Assembly: GCF_035222485.1 (NCBI RefSeq)
Contig: NC_085923.1
Coordinates: forward strand, 2,356,001 to 2,420,000
Length of the DNA stretch: 64,000 nucleotides
Direction of reading: 5' to 3'
From: Podospora pseudoanserina
Lineage: Eukaryota > Ascomycota > Sordariomycetes > Sordariales > Podosporaceae
In this document: positions 21,201 through 32,597 of the stretch, in pieces
Numbering within the stretch: the first letter of the stretch is position 1
How the letters are laid out: the number at the start of each line of letters is the position of its first letter
Made by a program: the position numbers and the translations under genes
Notes under the pieces: generated by a model
The model's database searches: none
Seen by the model: the letters and a program-made list of their open reading frames with translations, nothing else
What the model was told of the DNA's origin: nothing

Positions 21201-24010
21201 CTTACCTTTTTTTACGTTATTATAGTAAATATATTTATTAACCTCCGATATTTCTACTAACGTCGTTAACCTTACTTCTTCGATCTTATTATTTATATTA
21301 ATAAAATATATTATTATTTTCTATACTTTTTATAATAGTACTATAGAGGGTACTCGTCCTATATTCTACTCCGTATATACTTTTAATCTTCTATCGTTAA
21401 TTAAATATTTTTAAAGCTCTTTTAATTGTAAGTAGCTATTATTCCTTTAATCGATATTTAAATTATAGTCTTTATACTATAGTTACCTTAGGATTATATC
21501 CTTCGAGGGTCCTATATTTATAATATTAAATATAATTAATATCGTTTTTCCTTCGATTATAATATTTAAAGGTAGTGTCTCCCTATAGACCTTTTACGTA
21601 GAAAATAAACCTTATATAATTATTTATTTCTTCTTTTTCTTTTATAGTATATAGGTTTAATATATAAATTATAATAAAATTAAATTTATTTCCGTACTAC
21701 CGTTTATTAATATTATTACCTAAAGATCTTTCTATCGTATAGTAACCTAAAGGTATTTATTTTTCTTACTTTTTCCCTATATAATAGCGATTTCGTTAAC
21801 GAGCGCCGGGTCGTTATCCTATACCTTTACTTTACGCTAATACCTTCGAAAATATCGTTCGTAGTCCGTTAGAGGTTAACGGCCCCCGCGAAGGGCCGCG
21901 AGTCGTTTCTTAAGCGGTTATATCGTTTAAAAGCGTCCTTTTACCTTAGGTTATTTAATAATATAAAGTTTTTTAATTATACCTACCTAACTTCCTTCTA
22001 TCTTTTATCTTTAATATTCTTTCGTATTTATATTCGATAGCGGTTTTTCTATTTAATTTTAAGTATTTTAATTTAATAATATTGCTTAACCTTCTCCCGT
22101 AAATATATAATATAATCTAAACTTAAATATTATCCTAATATTATTTCCTTCTACGAGCGTATACTATTATTTATATTTTAACCGTTTATATATTTAACGT
22201 AGTACCTCGTATACTTTAATACGATTTATATAACTTAAAGGCTATCCTTTAATTTAACCGGGTCTTAAACTTTTTATAAAACGTAATTATTTAAGTCCTC
22301 CTATTAAGCTTTTTCCTATTAGGCTATAGTCCTTCTAATTAATTATAGTTTACCTTTTTTATTTACTTTATATACCGGCTAATAACTATATAACGACTTA
22401 CTTTAATAATACTCTATATATTTATATATAATATATTAAAACTAAAGTACTTTTTAATACTTTAAATACTTAAGATAAAGCTATATTATATTTCCTTTAT
22501 AAGGTATATACTATATAGATATTAGTATATTCTTTAATAACTTCGCGATTTTAATACTAGCGACTTTCCTACCTTTTTAATACTTTTCCTAATTTTTATA
22601 TAAAAACTTTATAGGCTATAATATATTTTATAAAATAATAATTCCGTATTTACTATACTACTTCTTTAATATTATCTATTTAATAAGTCCTTACGTAAAA
22701 CCTTTATTTTTAGCGATATCCGTAATAATTTCCGTAGCGATCTATATTAATTAATCCTATAATATTTATATTTAAAAATCTCTTTCCTCGTACTTTGCTT
22801 TTAGCCTTTCTAAAGCTTCCTTTACTTTTTAGAACTTTATATTTTTTTATCTAATATATTAATTAAAGTTTTCTTCGGAGCTTACCGCTCCGCCTTACTA
22901 ATATTTAATAACTATTACCTCTATAACCCTCGGTCCTTTCGATATAGTAATTAATATAATCTTTTTCTTTTATTTAAACCGTTTAAGTACCCTATAGTCC
23001 TTTTTAAAGTATTTTACTTTACCGTAATTAAAATATTTAAAGTCATTTTTACCCTAACCTCGGCCTTATAGCCTTTATTATTATATAGTATCGACGTTTA
23101 TCGGTCCCGAATATATAATACCGGAGTAACTAATATTAAAGTATTTTCGTTTATACTTATCGTTAAAACGGTTATTATTAAAGTATTCTTTATAGTTATT
23201 ACCGTAAGTACCTTTACTATAATTCCTTTTCTCCGTACGACGCTCGAACTACCGATCGTCGATTTATATAACTATAGTAATATATTTATCGATAGTATCG
23301 GGCCTTAACTCTTTATATAATTTATCCTTTACCTTTTTTTTAAAACTATAGTAAAAAAGTTATATTAATCCTTTATTATTAATAATACTACGTAGGCTAT
23401 CGATTTTAAATTAAATTATATAGTTAGCCGCTAAACGTATTTAACGTAAGTTTAAAAGTTTCTTTTACGTACGCCTTATTTTATCGTACTCCTTAAATAC
23501 CTCCTTAAACTTAACCTTAAAGGTATAGTAGCTTTCGAAGTATTTTACGGTAATCTTCTTTTAATATTCCTGCTTTTACTTATAATAATCGTTAAGGATA
23601 GGCTCGAATTACGCGAAAGCCCTATCCTTAAGCCTAATAGCCGCGAAAATTATTTTTAACTTTTCGTTAATAAATTAGTTTAGGTATTAACGAAAATAGG
23701 TTTTAAACTAAATTAAGAACCTTCTAAGCTCGGCCTTTTCTCCTTTATAGCGCTCTAGTACCAGAAACTTAATAATCGACTTAAACGTAATTAAAATAGT
23801 AAAAATCTATTTCCGAGTCTATTAAGCCTCGTCCTCGAGTTCTTTAAGGCGCTTAATAACTTATTCTACGGTAAAGGATATATATCTAGAAAGTCCCTCG
23901 GTACCTAGGCTAAGCAAGACACCTCCTATCTAAATATTTTTAAGTCTAGCTATAATAATAAAAAAATACCTTTAACTTATCCGTAATAAAGTTAAAGTAA
24001 GTATATAACG

Positions 24011-24414
24011 TATAACGAACCTCTATTTAGAACCTCTAAAAGGGACACTAGTTAAAGGTACTTCTAAATAATCTTAGTCCGGTATAGCTAAATAATATAC
24101 AATAATAACTTATCTCTATTATAATAGTCTAAATACCAATAATTATAACTTATATTATATACTACGGAACTATCTATTTACGCCGGCCAGTTCCTCCGTA
24201 TATATAGACCCGTGGACCGTGGACCGTTAACTTATAGACGGTCCTCGGTCCGCTCCTGATTAGCCGATGCCGGACCGTGGACCGTAAGCCCCACCGCGGT
24301 CCCCGGTCCCCATCTTATTGGTCCGTTGCCCTTCTGGACCGTGAGCCCCGCTCGACGGCGCGGTCCAGTCTTGATTGGTCCCTCGTGGCCCCACTGTCTT
24401 CCAGAACCGTGACA
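24011..24414 (-). repeat. Right LTR of the gypsy fossil
   Basis: 404 bp direct repeat of 16960-17363, ending CCAGAACCGTGACA on the + strand. Here the outer (right) 230 bp keeps its GC content and the inner part is AT-shifted, the reverse of the left LTR. In the element's own orientation this is the 5' LTR. Confidence 0.9.
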
Positions 24415-24489
24415 TATATACATGACCCCTGACCCCCCAAATTCTCCGAGAGCTTTACTTCTTCACTTATACCGTCAGGCCTGTGGCCG

Positions 24490-25521
24490 CACCCCAAACT
24501 AATAATTATTAGGTATTAGAAAAGTAAAGTTTGAAGTTTCGTAAAAAGTTTTAGTTATAAAATAAATGAAAATAGATTTTTAAAGAAATTACTATAGGGG
24601 TTATTAAAGATAATAACTTCGTATAAAAAAAACGTATTTAGTAAATAATATTAAAAAATTAATATAAATACTATGAAATAATTTATAAACAATCAATATT
24701 ATAATTTATAAACAATAAATATTATAATTTTAAAAGTTTATAGTATGTGATGGTTGATGGTAGTTTTAGGTATTATGTGAGACAACAGTTGATTCTGAGT
24801 ACTTGGGTCCGTCCTGGCATGCGCACCTTGCCTTTGCCAGAGATGCTGTGTTAGTTCTGAGACCTGGAGGATGAGGGTTGAGTTGATGAAGAGGAGGGAA
24901 ATAGGAGGATGGATTTGGATAGGTAGGTAGTAGGCACATGGAATGGGGGTAGGGGATCGATCTCACTGGAGACATGGTTTTGTTTGGCACCTACCCGATG
25001 GATATATATATCTAGGGACCTAGTGCTACCCTGATGATCGTTCATACTTTGAAGCTTTGAGGCAACTAAGGAAGGTTGTGGTGGCTAGCGAGAGGTAGTA
25101 GGAAGAGACTGGGTAAGTCCTGTCGAGAACTCAGGGAGGTAAGTGAGCGATGCAATCAGCTTCAGTCTCACACAAAGCCATTGTTCTGCTGTCCCGTTGT
25201 CCTATTGTTCACTGAACAACACGAACCCCGAAACCAAAACAAAACCTCCCAAGGAGTACAAAAAAACATCTTTGAGATTGTGAATGGTTTTATTTTCGTG
25301 TTTTTTTCCCTTTTTTTTCTTTCTTTTTTTCCTTCTTTTTTTGGTGATCATAAAACCATTTCCAATTATCATCTACCGAACATTACCATTCTTTCCAATC
25401 CAACCTACTTCCTCCTCCCTATCCCAATGAGAATATGATGAGAGAGTCATCATCATGCATGTTGTTTCCTCCGCCATCACAATGACAAGCGAAGATGTAC
25501 ATTATTTACACGATTACCTCC
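24490..25521. other. AT-rich relic, then intergenic region
   Basis: 24490-24760 is a second AT-rich, RIP-like block, with two tandem units of about 23 bp of the form ataatttataaacaat near 24678-24727. From about 24770 the composition is normal. A T-rich tract lies at 25289-25345. No gene is convincing between here and the RING gene's stop. Confidence 0.55.
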
Positions 25522-26292
25522 TTACTTCATATACTCCTCCCTCGCCTCCCCGAAATCCCTCCCCATCGCCTGCCAACTGCTCACAGCCCAAGTCTTTCTT
25601 GCTAGCTCCTCTTGTACCATCCTCCCTCTAATAACCCTCATCGCATGACCCGCCGGATCCCGGCTGTTGACCACGTGTGGAAAACAAAGCCTGACCTCCT
25701 CCTCGGTAAACCGGAGTCCACCCCCCAACCTCCAAGACCTGACCTCCGTCTCGATTTCGTCGGCCTGAACGTTCAACTCCTTGAAAGTGTGGACCAGCTC
25801 CCCTAGCTTCCTCCCCCGGAGCAACCTGCAGTCGGAGCAGATTTTCGGGGCCCGCCCCCCGTCCGGCAGCGTGCGCGGCACGGCGGAGATTGGGAGGAGG
25901 TGCCTGCAGTGGGAGGAGTTGAGGAAGGAGAGGGAACCACGGCAGATGGGGCAGGGCACCACGTGGGGTGCGGGGATCTGTGGGAGGGCGGCCCCAGGGG
26001 AGGGGGTGAAGTTGGCGGGGGTGGCGTTTGTTTGGCGGTTGCGGATGGAGTCGTGCCAGCCCTTGAAGCAGGGCTTGCAGACCATGTGGCCGCAGAGGAG
26101 AACCACGCCCGGGAATGTGGTAGCTCCGAGGTGAGCGGGGGTGAGGGGGGTGAGGATCTCGGGGTCTTCGAGGCAGAGGTGGCAGTTGACGATCGGGGGG
26201 TTGATGGTGACCTTGGGGTCGTGGGTGTGAGCCACGAGCTGGGAGAATAGGGTGAGAATCTCACGGGTGTTGTTGGGGGTTGTGGAAGCCAT
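25522..26292 (-). CDS. RING-finger protein
   Basis: Single-exon gene. I take the ATG at 26292 (256 residues), since the in-frame sequence upstream is low-complexity Pro/His/Thr and probably untranslated. Residues about 37-117 hold a RING-type set: CHLC, then LLCGHMVCKPC, then CPICRGS. The loop between the first and second cysteine pairs is long. A further pair, ICSDC at about 151-155, follows. The C-terminal 100 residues are helical and charged (EEELARKTWAVSSWQAMG). RING proteins usually act as E3 ubiquitin ligases; the substrate is unknown. Confidence 0.75.
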   Translation of the reverse strand: MASTTPNNTREILTLFSQLVAHTHDPKVTINPPIVNCHLCLEDPEILTPLTPAHLGATTFPGVVLLCGHMVCKPCFKGWHDSIRNRQTNATPANFTPSPGAALPQIPAPHVVPCPICRGSLSFLNSSHCRHLLPISAVPRTLPDGGRAPKICSDCRLLRGRKLGELVHTFKELNVQADEIETEVRSWRLGGGLRFTEEEVRLCFPHVVNSRDPAGHAMRVIRGRMVQEELARKTWAVSSWQAMGRDFGEAREEYMK

Positions 26293-27177
26293 TTTGGTGG
26301 ATGGTGGTGATGGTGGTGGTGGTGAGTGTTGTTTTGGTGATGTGTGAGTGTGGATGATGGTAGTCCGATGAGGAAAGGAAAGGTCTTCTTGAGGCTGTTG
26401 AGGATGAAGCCTGATTAAACAGACCATGATGATGAGGTTCTCATGAGCGGAACAAGGCGAGTGTGTGTTGACCACAACTGGTTTATGTTGATATACACTG
26501 GCTCTGTTGGATCACAATACCTCAAGTGTAGACTCAGCACCTGATCTATGCCGGTCTTCACTGATTGTAGTAGTGGTTTGCACTCATCTAAATCAGATTA
26601 ACCTGACAATACATCTCTTCTATAACCAGCCTGTGCTATACACCGAGTCTACTTCTTGTTTTCACCTTGTGTTGATACATCGAGGATACAGTCTACGGCT
26701 GATTCAAAAGCATCCCCTAGAGTTTCTCAACCACAACTAGTCAAACACAACCGCATTGTTATGCTCAATAACAACATTATTCGCAGCATTCTTTGTTCTT
26801 CAAGCTTGAGCCCAATGCTCCTGAAAGGGGGGCTTGCAGCCGTCACCTTTGTCTAGGTGAGCACCTGGCGCATCTCCCTTACTCTTCAATCTCTCGGCAA
26901 ACATCAGCAGATCTAATCAGTGCTCAAAGTGTAGAGGTGAAGTGCCATGCGTTGTTTCATACCAGTCTGACCTATCACATCAGATGACTTTTTTGACAGT
27001 TATAAGGGTTGAGCAGAAACTTCGTTTTGATCGCTTTGAGATTTCTCCAAGAAATGCTTCTACGTTTTGTTCAGAGTGCTATGTGGATGCCAGCCGACAT
27101 CAAGAAAAGCAACTGCCCAAATAACTGTTGACCATGATATCGTACAACCTCCCTTACTCGACCGCCCTCAGCGCCCC
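26293..27177. other. Intergenic region
   Basis: Between the start of the RING gene and the end of the next minus-strand gene. Low-complexity GGT/GAT repeats occur just upstream of the RING gene (26298-26345). Several short open frames are present but none resembles a protein family. Confidence 0.5.
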
Positions 27178-28320
27178 TCAGTACCTCCGATTCCCAGCAT
27201 CTGCCTTACCTGTCCTCTCACGCTCCAACATGGCATCAAACTCCTTCTGCGCCTGATTCTTCGCATAGTCCTTCTCATTCTCCGTATAAGTATACGACTC
27301 TGACTTGCGCACCGGCGCTGCTTGATTGTCCTTGCCCCACGAGGCAGGATTCTCACCCGACTTTGCCGCCTCTCTGATCTTGTCCCACGAGTTGGTCAGC
27401 TTCGGAGGGGAATGGCCAGTCTTTCCACCCGTTGATGAACGAGCGCCATCTCTTTGAACAGGTGCAATAGGTGAGGCGTCGTCAAAGAGGAAGCCATCGT
27501 CGTCCTCCCAGCTCTTTGGGGGCTCAGGCTTCGACGCTGCCTGGGCCGCCTGTTGTGCCCACTTTGGTCGTTGATACTGGGCTGGCTGCTGTGGTGTCTC
27601 TTCTTGCTGTTGCCCTCGTTGATAGTCTTGCTGTGGCGCACGGTCCTGCCCGTAAACATCACCCATCTCCGGGCGGTGCTTCTGCTGCTCGTCTGACTCC
27701 TTGAACATCCTCAACAGCTTGACGCTGTAGGAGGTATTGGCGAAGCTTGCGAACAAAACAGTGGTCCAGATGTTGACCACAAAACCATACGCAGCCAGAC
27801 GGGCCAGGCGCCAAGCTCGAACGGCAGCCTCACCTGTCCACTTGGGATTGGCCAGAGATGGGAAGGCATTGATGTTGTACTTTTCCGGGCTTGGGGTGTA
27901 ATGAGGGAAACGGAGCTTGTCACGGCCCCGGCGTTCAAGGGCAATGGTGGTGGCAATCCATACAGGTGTCTCGAGCTCCATGGTGTTGACATATGTGGTC
28001 CTGAAGTTGGCAACAGCGTTGGCCTCATCGGTTCTCAGAGGGCGTTTTGCCATGATGTGAGCAATGTTGAGTGAGACGGAGATCTGCTTGGCCAAAAGAG
28101 AGTTGTCGCCGCCGCTCTTCACCCAGAACGGGGCCGTGAGGTTCTCGACGGGGAAGCTAAGCTGTCGGAGGATGCGATGCCTTTCCTCGGGTGTCATGAC
28201 TATCCTTGGCATGCCATTCTTGTCGAGCAACGGCTTGGTTGGGGTGCCATCGCCCATATCGAATTGGTTGTTATCGTCTGAAGAGCCCATGTCGGCCACG
28301 GAGTCGTCTGGTAGAGGCAT
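27178..28320 (-). CDS. Conserved-looking hypothetical protein with one membrane segment
   Basis: Single exon; the ATG at 28320 (MPLPDDSVADM) gives 380 residues, in preference to an upstream in-frame ATG at 28449 whose extension is poor. Residues about 40-200 form a compact domain (MTPEERHRILRQLSFP, then FWVKSGGDNSLLAKQISVSLN) ending in a probable membrane helix AAYGFVVNIWTTVLFASFAN. The remainder is a Gln/Pro-rich disordered tail with acidic WEDDDGFLFDD and a basic end. I do not recognise the family. A membrane-anchored, possibly mitochondrial, protein with a soluble C-terminal tail is a guess from topology only. Confidence 0.75.
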   Translation of the reverse strand: MPLPDDSVADMGSSDDNNQFDMGDGTPTKPLLDKNGMPRIVMTPEERHRILRQLSFPVENLTAPFWVKSGGDNSLLAKQISVSLNIAHIMAKRPLRTDEANAVANFRTTYVNTMELETPVWIATTIALERRGRDKLRFPHYTPSPEKYNINAFPSLANPKWTGEAAVRAWRLARLAAYGFVVNIWTTVLFASFANTSYSVKLLRMFKESDEQQKHRPEMGDVYGQDRAPQQDYQRGQQQEETPQQPAQYQRPKWAQQAAQAASKPEPPKSWEDDDGFLFDDASPIAPVQRDGARSSTGGKTGHSPPKLTNSWDKIREAAKSGENPASWGKDNQAAPVRKSESYTYTENEKDYAKNQAQKEFDAMLERERTGKADAGNRRY

Positions 28321-28539
28321 TTTGTAGTTTCGGTGAGCAAATTTGAGTGAAGTTGCTTGAATCAATTTGATGATGCAAGGGAGAGCTCTTGAGAGCTCCA
28401 AGCCTCCAGCCCCACCGAGATCTGGTCTGACGTCGGTAAAGTGGCCCAAGCTTCTGAGATCTAGCCGATCATCACCTATTTGATTCCACTAAGTATACTA
28501 TCTCCAGCGTACTAACTTCCAACAAGGAGCAATTGTTCA

Positions 28540-28611
28540 GCCCGGCTAGCGCAATGGTAGCGCGTAAGACTTCTAATCTTAAGGCTGTGGGTTCGAGTCC
28601 CACGTCGGGTG
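28540..28611 (+). tRNA. tRNA-Arg (anticodon TCT)
   Basis: Complete 72-nt cloverleaf without intron. The acceptor GCCCGGC pairs with GTCGGGT (wobbles at both ends), the D-arm is GCGCAATGGTAGCGC, the anticodon arm is TAAGA-CTTCTAA-TCTTA (anticodon TCT, reading AGA), and the T-arm is GTGGGTTCGAGTCCCAC. The B box is GGTTCGAGTCC. A TTTT terminator follows about 32 bp downstream. Confidence 0.97.
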
Positions 28612-29331
28612 CAAACTGGTTCCAGCTGGTATCAGCTATCACTTTTGCATCTTCTTTACATATATATATATTTGTGTCTGGATATAGAACCACCAGAAAG
28701 ATCTCCTTTTTGTCTCCACAGGAGATGTGGTGGATGAAAATGATCTGTCTTGTGTGTGGACCCCTTGTCTCGGAAGTCATACGCTGAGTAAGTGTACCTT
28801 GCACTAGTACTCATCGGAGTACCATCCTCAGCCTGGTTATGACTTCAAGCGTTTCGCCTTGGTGTTAATATTGCATGTGTTGATGACATGCATCGCTCTA
28901 ATATACGGTGCCCGCATAAGTTGGGTGATACTAAGGACATGGCACTGCAGCGTCATTAATCCAAGCTAGAGCATGAATACTGATCAATGGATAGCAACTT
29001 AGGGAAGACATTGCTCTTGCAAGCCTACTTGCCTTCAAGGGCAGCGAGGTTCATGAACCATCTAGGTACCTATGTCGGCATCGTGTGCGTGTTTATATGT
29101 TGACTAAACAAACATCTCAATGATTCAGCGTCTTGCAGTCAAAAGGGAAGTGCAGAATTGGTTCTAATACCTAATTGAGCCAAATAGCTACTTCGGGGTT
29201 GTCTTTGAGCATTTTGCTGTGTTAGGAGAAGCATAAATAGAAGAAATGGTCCTCCCCAACATGTCTCATTTCCATCATCAGCACACACCAGATACAACAA
29301 CGACAACACAGACACCCAAAGCTCCGCCATC
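28612..29331. other. Intergenic region with a candidate TATA box
   Basis: No gene seen. A (TA)n run lies near 28660-28670. GCATAAATAG at about 29232-29241 is a TATA-like element roughly 95 bp before the ATG of the small secreted protein. Confidence 0.5.
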
Positions 29332-29819
29332 ATGAAGTTTCTCAGCGTTATCGCCCCGGTCCTCTTGGTCTTGAGCGGGCCCAGCATCGCCTCCCCGACT
29401 CCTGAACCCGAGTACCCTACCATCAGCAACACCACCGTGGTTGACGAGTTGCTTGCGTAGGATTCCGCCCTCCCTCCTCCCAGATTTCCCCCCGAAGAAT
29501 ACACGTAACTGACCAGATATCCGGCACGCACAGTAAGCGGGCCACCTGTTCCGGCTCCCTCAGTACCTGGACCTCATCCTCTACAACATGCACAGGAACT
29601 GCCGGTCAAGTCATCACCAACCCTAACAGCGGCCAGTGCTACACCCACGGTTCTGGCGCCGCCCAACTTTTCAGACGTGCTTTGTGGAGTGGTTCCTCGG
29701 CCACTGTTACCTTCTATTCGTCGACCAACTGCAATCCCGGCACTGTCGTTTCCACCACCACCACTGGCCTTCTTTGCTGGGCCGGATGGGAGTTTTGGAG
29801 TTTCAGAGTCACATGCTAG
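29332..29819 (+). CDS. Small secreted cysteine-rich protein with KR processing site
   Basis: Two exons, 29332-29456 and 29534-29819, give 136 residues. The intron (77 bp) has an unusual donor (gtagga) but a good CTGAC branch site about 20 nt before CAG. Exon 1 encodes a signal peptide (MKFLSVIAPVLLVLSGPSIA) and a short Pro/Glu-rich propeptide. The splice creates A-K-R followed by ATCSGS, so the mature protein would begin right after a Kex2-type KR. The mature part, about 92 residues, has six cysteines, is Ser/Thr-rich (STWTSSSTTC) and ends in a cysteine. This is the layout of fungal effector-like or antimicrobial secreted proteins. No family is named. Confidence 0.7.
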
Positions 29820-30249
29820 TTGGTGACGGAAGTGGAATGAGAGGAAGGGGTGCTTCGATCAAGTAGCTGTGGTGCTTGGTTTCGTACGGCTTTGGGGGTC
29901 ATCGGGAACCTTGTTGTCGAGTCGCCGATGGGGGGAGATTGGTGGAATAGCCACCTAGGTACCTCATGTACCTTTTTTCACTTAGGTCAAGGTGTGGTCT
30001 CGGGAACTGCAGCCCAGACTACCCCACACATTCGTTAAAATCGACTCTTTGATGCTCGGGCATTGTCGCTGTCCTCTTTTCATTGCTCTCAACTTGACGA
30101 GGTTGATTGCCAAGCAACCACCAGCCAGAAAATATACAGCGCGGTTATTTATGTCCATACAGTGTTTTGGTACACCTCACCTTTTTGCACTTTGGGCAGT
30201 GTACCTAGGCGGGAGGAAGGTGCTAGTCCCATCCTGACATTCTCATGAG
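29820..30249. other. Intergenic region
   Basis: Downstream of the small secreted protein gene. Only short open frames; nothing recognised. Confidence 0.5.
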
Positions 30250-32560
30250 CACTATCGATTTCCCAATGCTCGATGTGGCATGCTCCGACTTCACGAACAT
30301 GTTTTCAGCTGAGATGGGTGCTATGTATGTGTGGGGTGAGTGTACTTCTGCCTGCCTGATATCCACACTCCTTCAAACCCAAGCTCTTTGAACAAGCATG
30401 AACAAACATTTCCGTTTCATACCCTCTTTCTACCATCTTTGTAACCCCCCAAGTCTGTTGGAGACACACGCCAACCGGCTTCATGGCAACCAACAACCTT
30501 CATGCCGTTTATGACCGTCATCTCGCCAGGTTGACAAAGACGGCACACTCGATACTGCCGTCAGACTGGTAGACTCGATTCTTCGGGAGGGCAAGGCTCT
30601 CTCAGAAGAATTTCGAAGCAGAAACCTTCTTTTCTCTCCAAGCGCTGATGAGATGGAACGCCGACGAACTTACACCATCTGGCGTGACCGTTGCCTGTGC
30701 TAAGTTTACCGCTTGGCTTCTCGGCGAGCTTTGCATCCCGCCAGGTTGGGCTATTCACTTTGGGGATCCCGATCTGTTCTCTAGAGCTGTGGCTGCCGAA
30801 CACAAACAGACAGCACCGGCTTCAATAAACCTCAGACTCGACTTTACCTGCGCTGCACAGCTTGTTCATCAACTCCGGGACCTTTCTTTCCATGTTCAAG
30901 AGCCGGAAGACATACTCCTGCTGTGCGACAAGAAATTCTATACAATGCCCAGCATAGCAATGACATCGCTCAAAGTGTTCAAAGCTTCTCTGCTTGAGCC
31001 GTCAAAATGGAAAGGAAACAGTTCCTCCAGAGACGATGATTGCTGGATCAGGAAAATACATGATTCAGCACAGCAAATAAGCAGCCAGAACCAGCACTTG
31101 TGGATGGACACAATGGAGGCTCGCCCCCAGTTTCCGCACCCTCCAGCCTTTGGGTTGGGTGTTGGGAACGACATATTCGAACCCAGAATGACAATGGAAG
31201 GGGGCCTCCATGCTCGGCAGAATCTCACAGATCTCTTCCTCATGGAGGGCGGGGCGTGTGAGATTTGCCACCACGAAAATAGCCTGTCAGCCTACTTTGC
31301 AGACATGATGGGCAATCTGAAGCAGGTGCCCACTATGTTCGACATATTATGCAACAGAAGACGAGATGTGATATCTCTCGAACTTACATGTGCCGATTCT
31401 CGGACAAAGATACCTCACATCAGTCTCGTCAACGAGGTTCTGGAATCACATATCCGCTACCAAGCCGACAAGGACTCTCCGACCAAATTCCAGGTCGCTA
31501 GCTGGCAGCCCTCAATCCCTACAGACATCGTGTGCCATGGTGATGCACGGGCAGTTCCAGCCTACCGTGACACGGGCAACACCGACGAGTTTGTGTATGA
31601 CAAGGTGATATCTCAGCAACTGTACCCTTCTCAGTGTTCCCTTTCAACAAGTCCCACCACGAAGCTCTGTAGATCTTCCGCAGCTTCGGACTTTTATCTC
31701 CCAGGCTTGTCGAGACTTTTCGCGATGGAGACCTCGTCAAGACACAGATTTTCTCCCAGGACCTTGCCGTTGTCAGCAAAGATGGTTCTGCGAAGCTTAC
31801 CGGCTCTATCGAAGACTTGCGTCTGCTGGCTAGCGGACCAAACCCACTGACCGATGATTTGGTGCTGGAGATTGCAGCTTCCATCCGTCTCAAATCCAAG
31901 CTCGGGCGTTCGATCAAGGAATTGGATGCTGCAGTATATTGCTTGAGAAATCTTGAGCTTCAACAAACCGCCACCGGGAAGTCTTCAGCGCCACTACGAA
32001 CCCCTGAACTCTCCGCAGCCACCCCCTTTGTGATCAAGAGCCTGTCTGCTATTGCCAAGCTAGACGCTCAGTATGATATTGCCCGCGCTGCGCTGCCACC
32101 TCTCTGGGGACCCCATGGACTTCTTCGGTGAAAGGTCATGTCTGCACACCAAACTCCTCCCTCCGGCCGCACCTGAGCGACTCTCCACGGCTTTCCACCA
32201 GCCAAAGAACGGCGAGCATAAGCCCTCTGGAGCGTGAGGGCAAATGCTTTCCATAGCGCCGAGTGACTGCTTGCGCTTTTTCAAGATTTTTCTCGATGGT
32301 ACGAAGCCGTTTTGACAGCCCCGAAGCAACTTTGGCTGCCTTGGAGACGTGGACGAAACTGCTCAATGGGGGCTGGACGCTTGATTCCCTTTGCAGTGTT
32401 CTTGATACCTCTGGGGATGGGCGGGACGGGGAGATTTTGTCAAGTTTTTGACTATCACCCCGGAGGAAGCTCAGTCGTTGAGATCGTCAGAGGTCATCAA
32501 GCTGGAGGCAGATATCGAGGAGTGAGACATACTCGTCCCTGGAGACTTGAGTTGAGAAAG
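30250..32560 (+). pseudogene. Broken Tc-toxin-A-like gene (fossil)
   Basis: Fragments on the + strand resemble the N-terminal part of TcA-type insecticidal toxin-complex subunits: a segment reading ACEICHHENSLSAYFADM, then ISLELTCADSRTKIPHISLV, a typical LTC.NT..PYI.LVNE stretch, and later RLKSKLGRSIKELDAAVY. Only the N-terminal region of the family is present; the much longer remainder is absent. It is broken, with at least several breaks, and is a fossil. TcA-like genes in fungi are generally thought to come from bacteria. Base composition resembles its neighbours and RIP is not obvious, so it may not be extremely old. The outer limits are approximate. Confidence 0.6.
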
Positions 32561-32597
32561 TCTTCATGTTAACGGCTTGTTCAACCCCCCTTATCAG

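Larger units (their letters stand above)
16960..24414 (-). mobile_element. Ty3/gypsy chromovirus fossil, RIP-decayed
   Basis: LTR retrotransposon fossil, 7455 bp, bounded by 404-bp direct repeats and flanked by TATAT at 16955-16959 and 24415-24419, a 5-bp target duplication. The element runs on the minus strand. Recognisable parts in that order: a gag zinc-knuckle-like region near 23.0 kb, reverse transcriptase between about 21.2 and 20.3 kb (catalytic-motif region near 20.6 kb), then RNase H and integrase space, and a chromodomain-like end near 18.45-18.28 kb. A purine tract (minus strand) abuts the left LTR at about 17371-17380. It is broken throughout, with a very large number of breaks in all frames, in the RIP pattern. 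Age cannot be read from LTR divergence because RIP inflates it; it is a fixed, inactive copy. Confidence 0.9.

Noticed and set aside
24232-24497. Small open frames on the minus strand in the right LTR
   Set aside because: They lie in the GC-retaining part of an LTR and its flank; no protein similarity.
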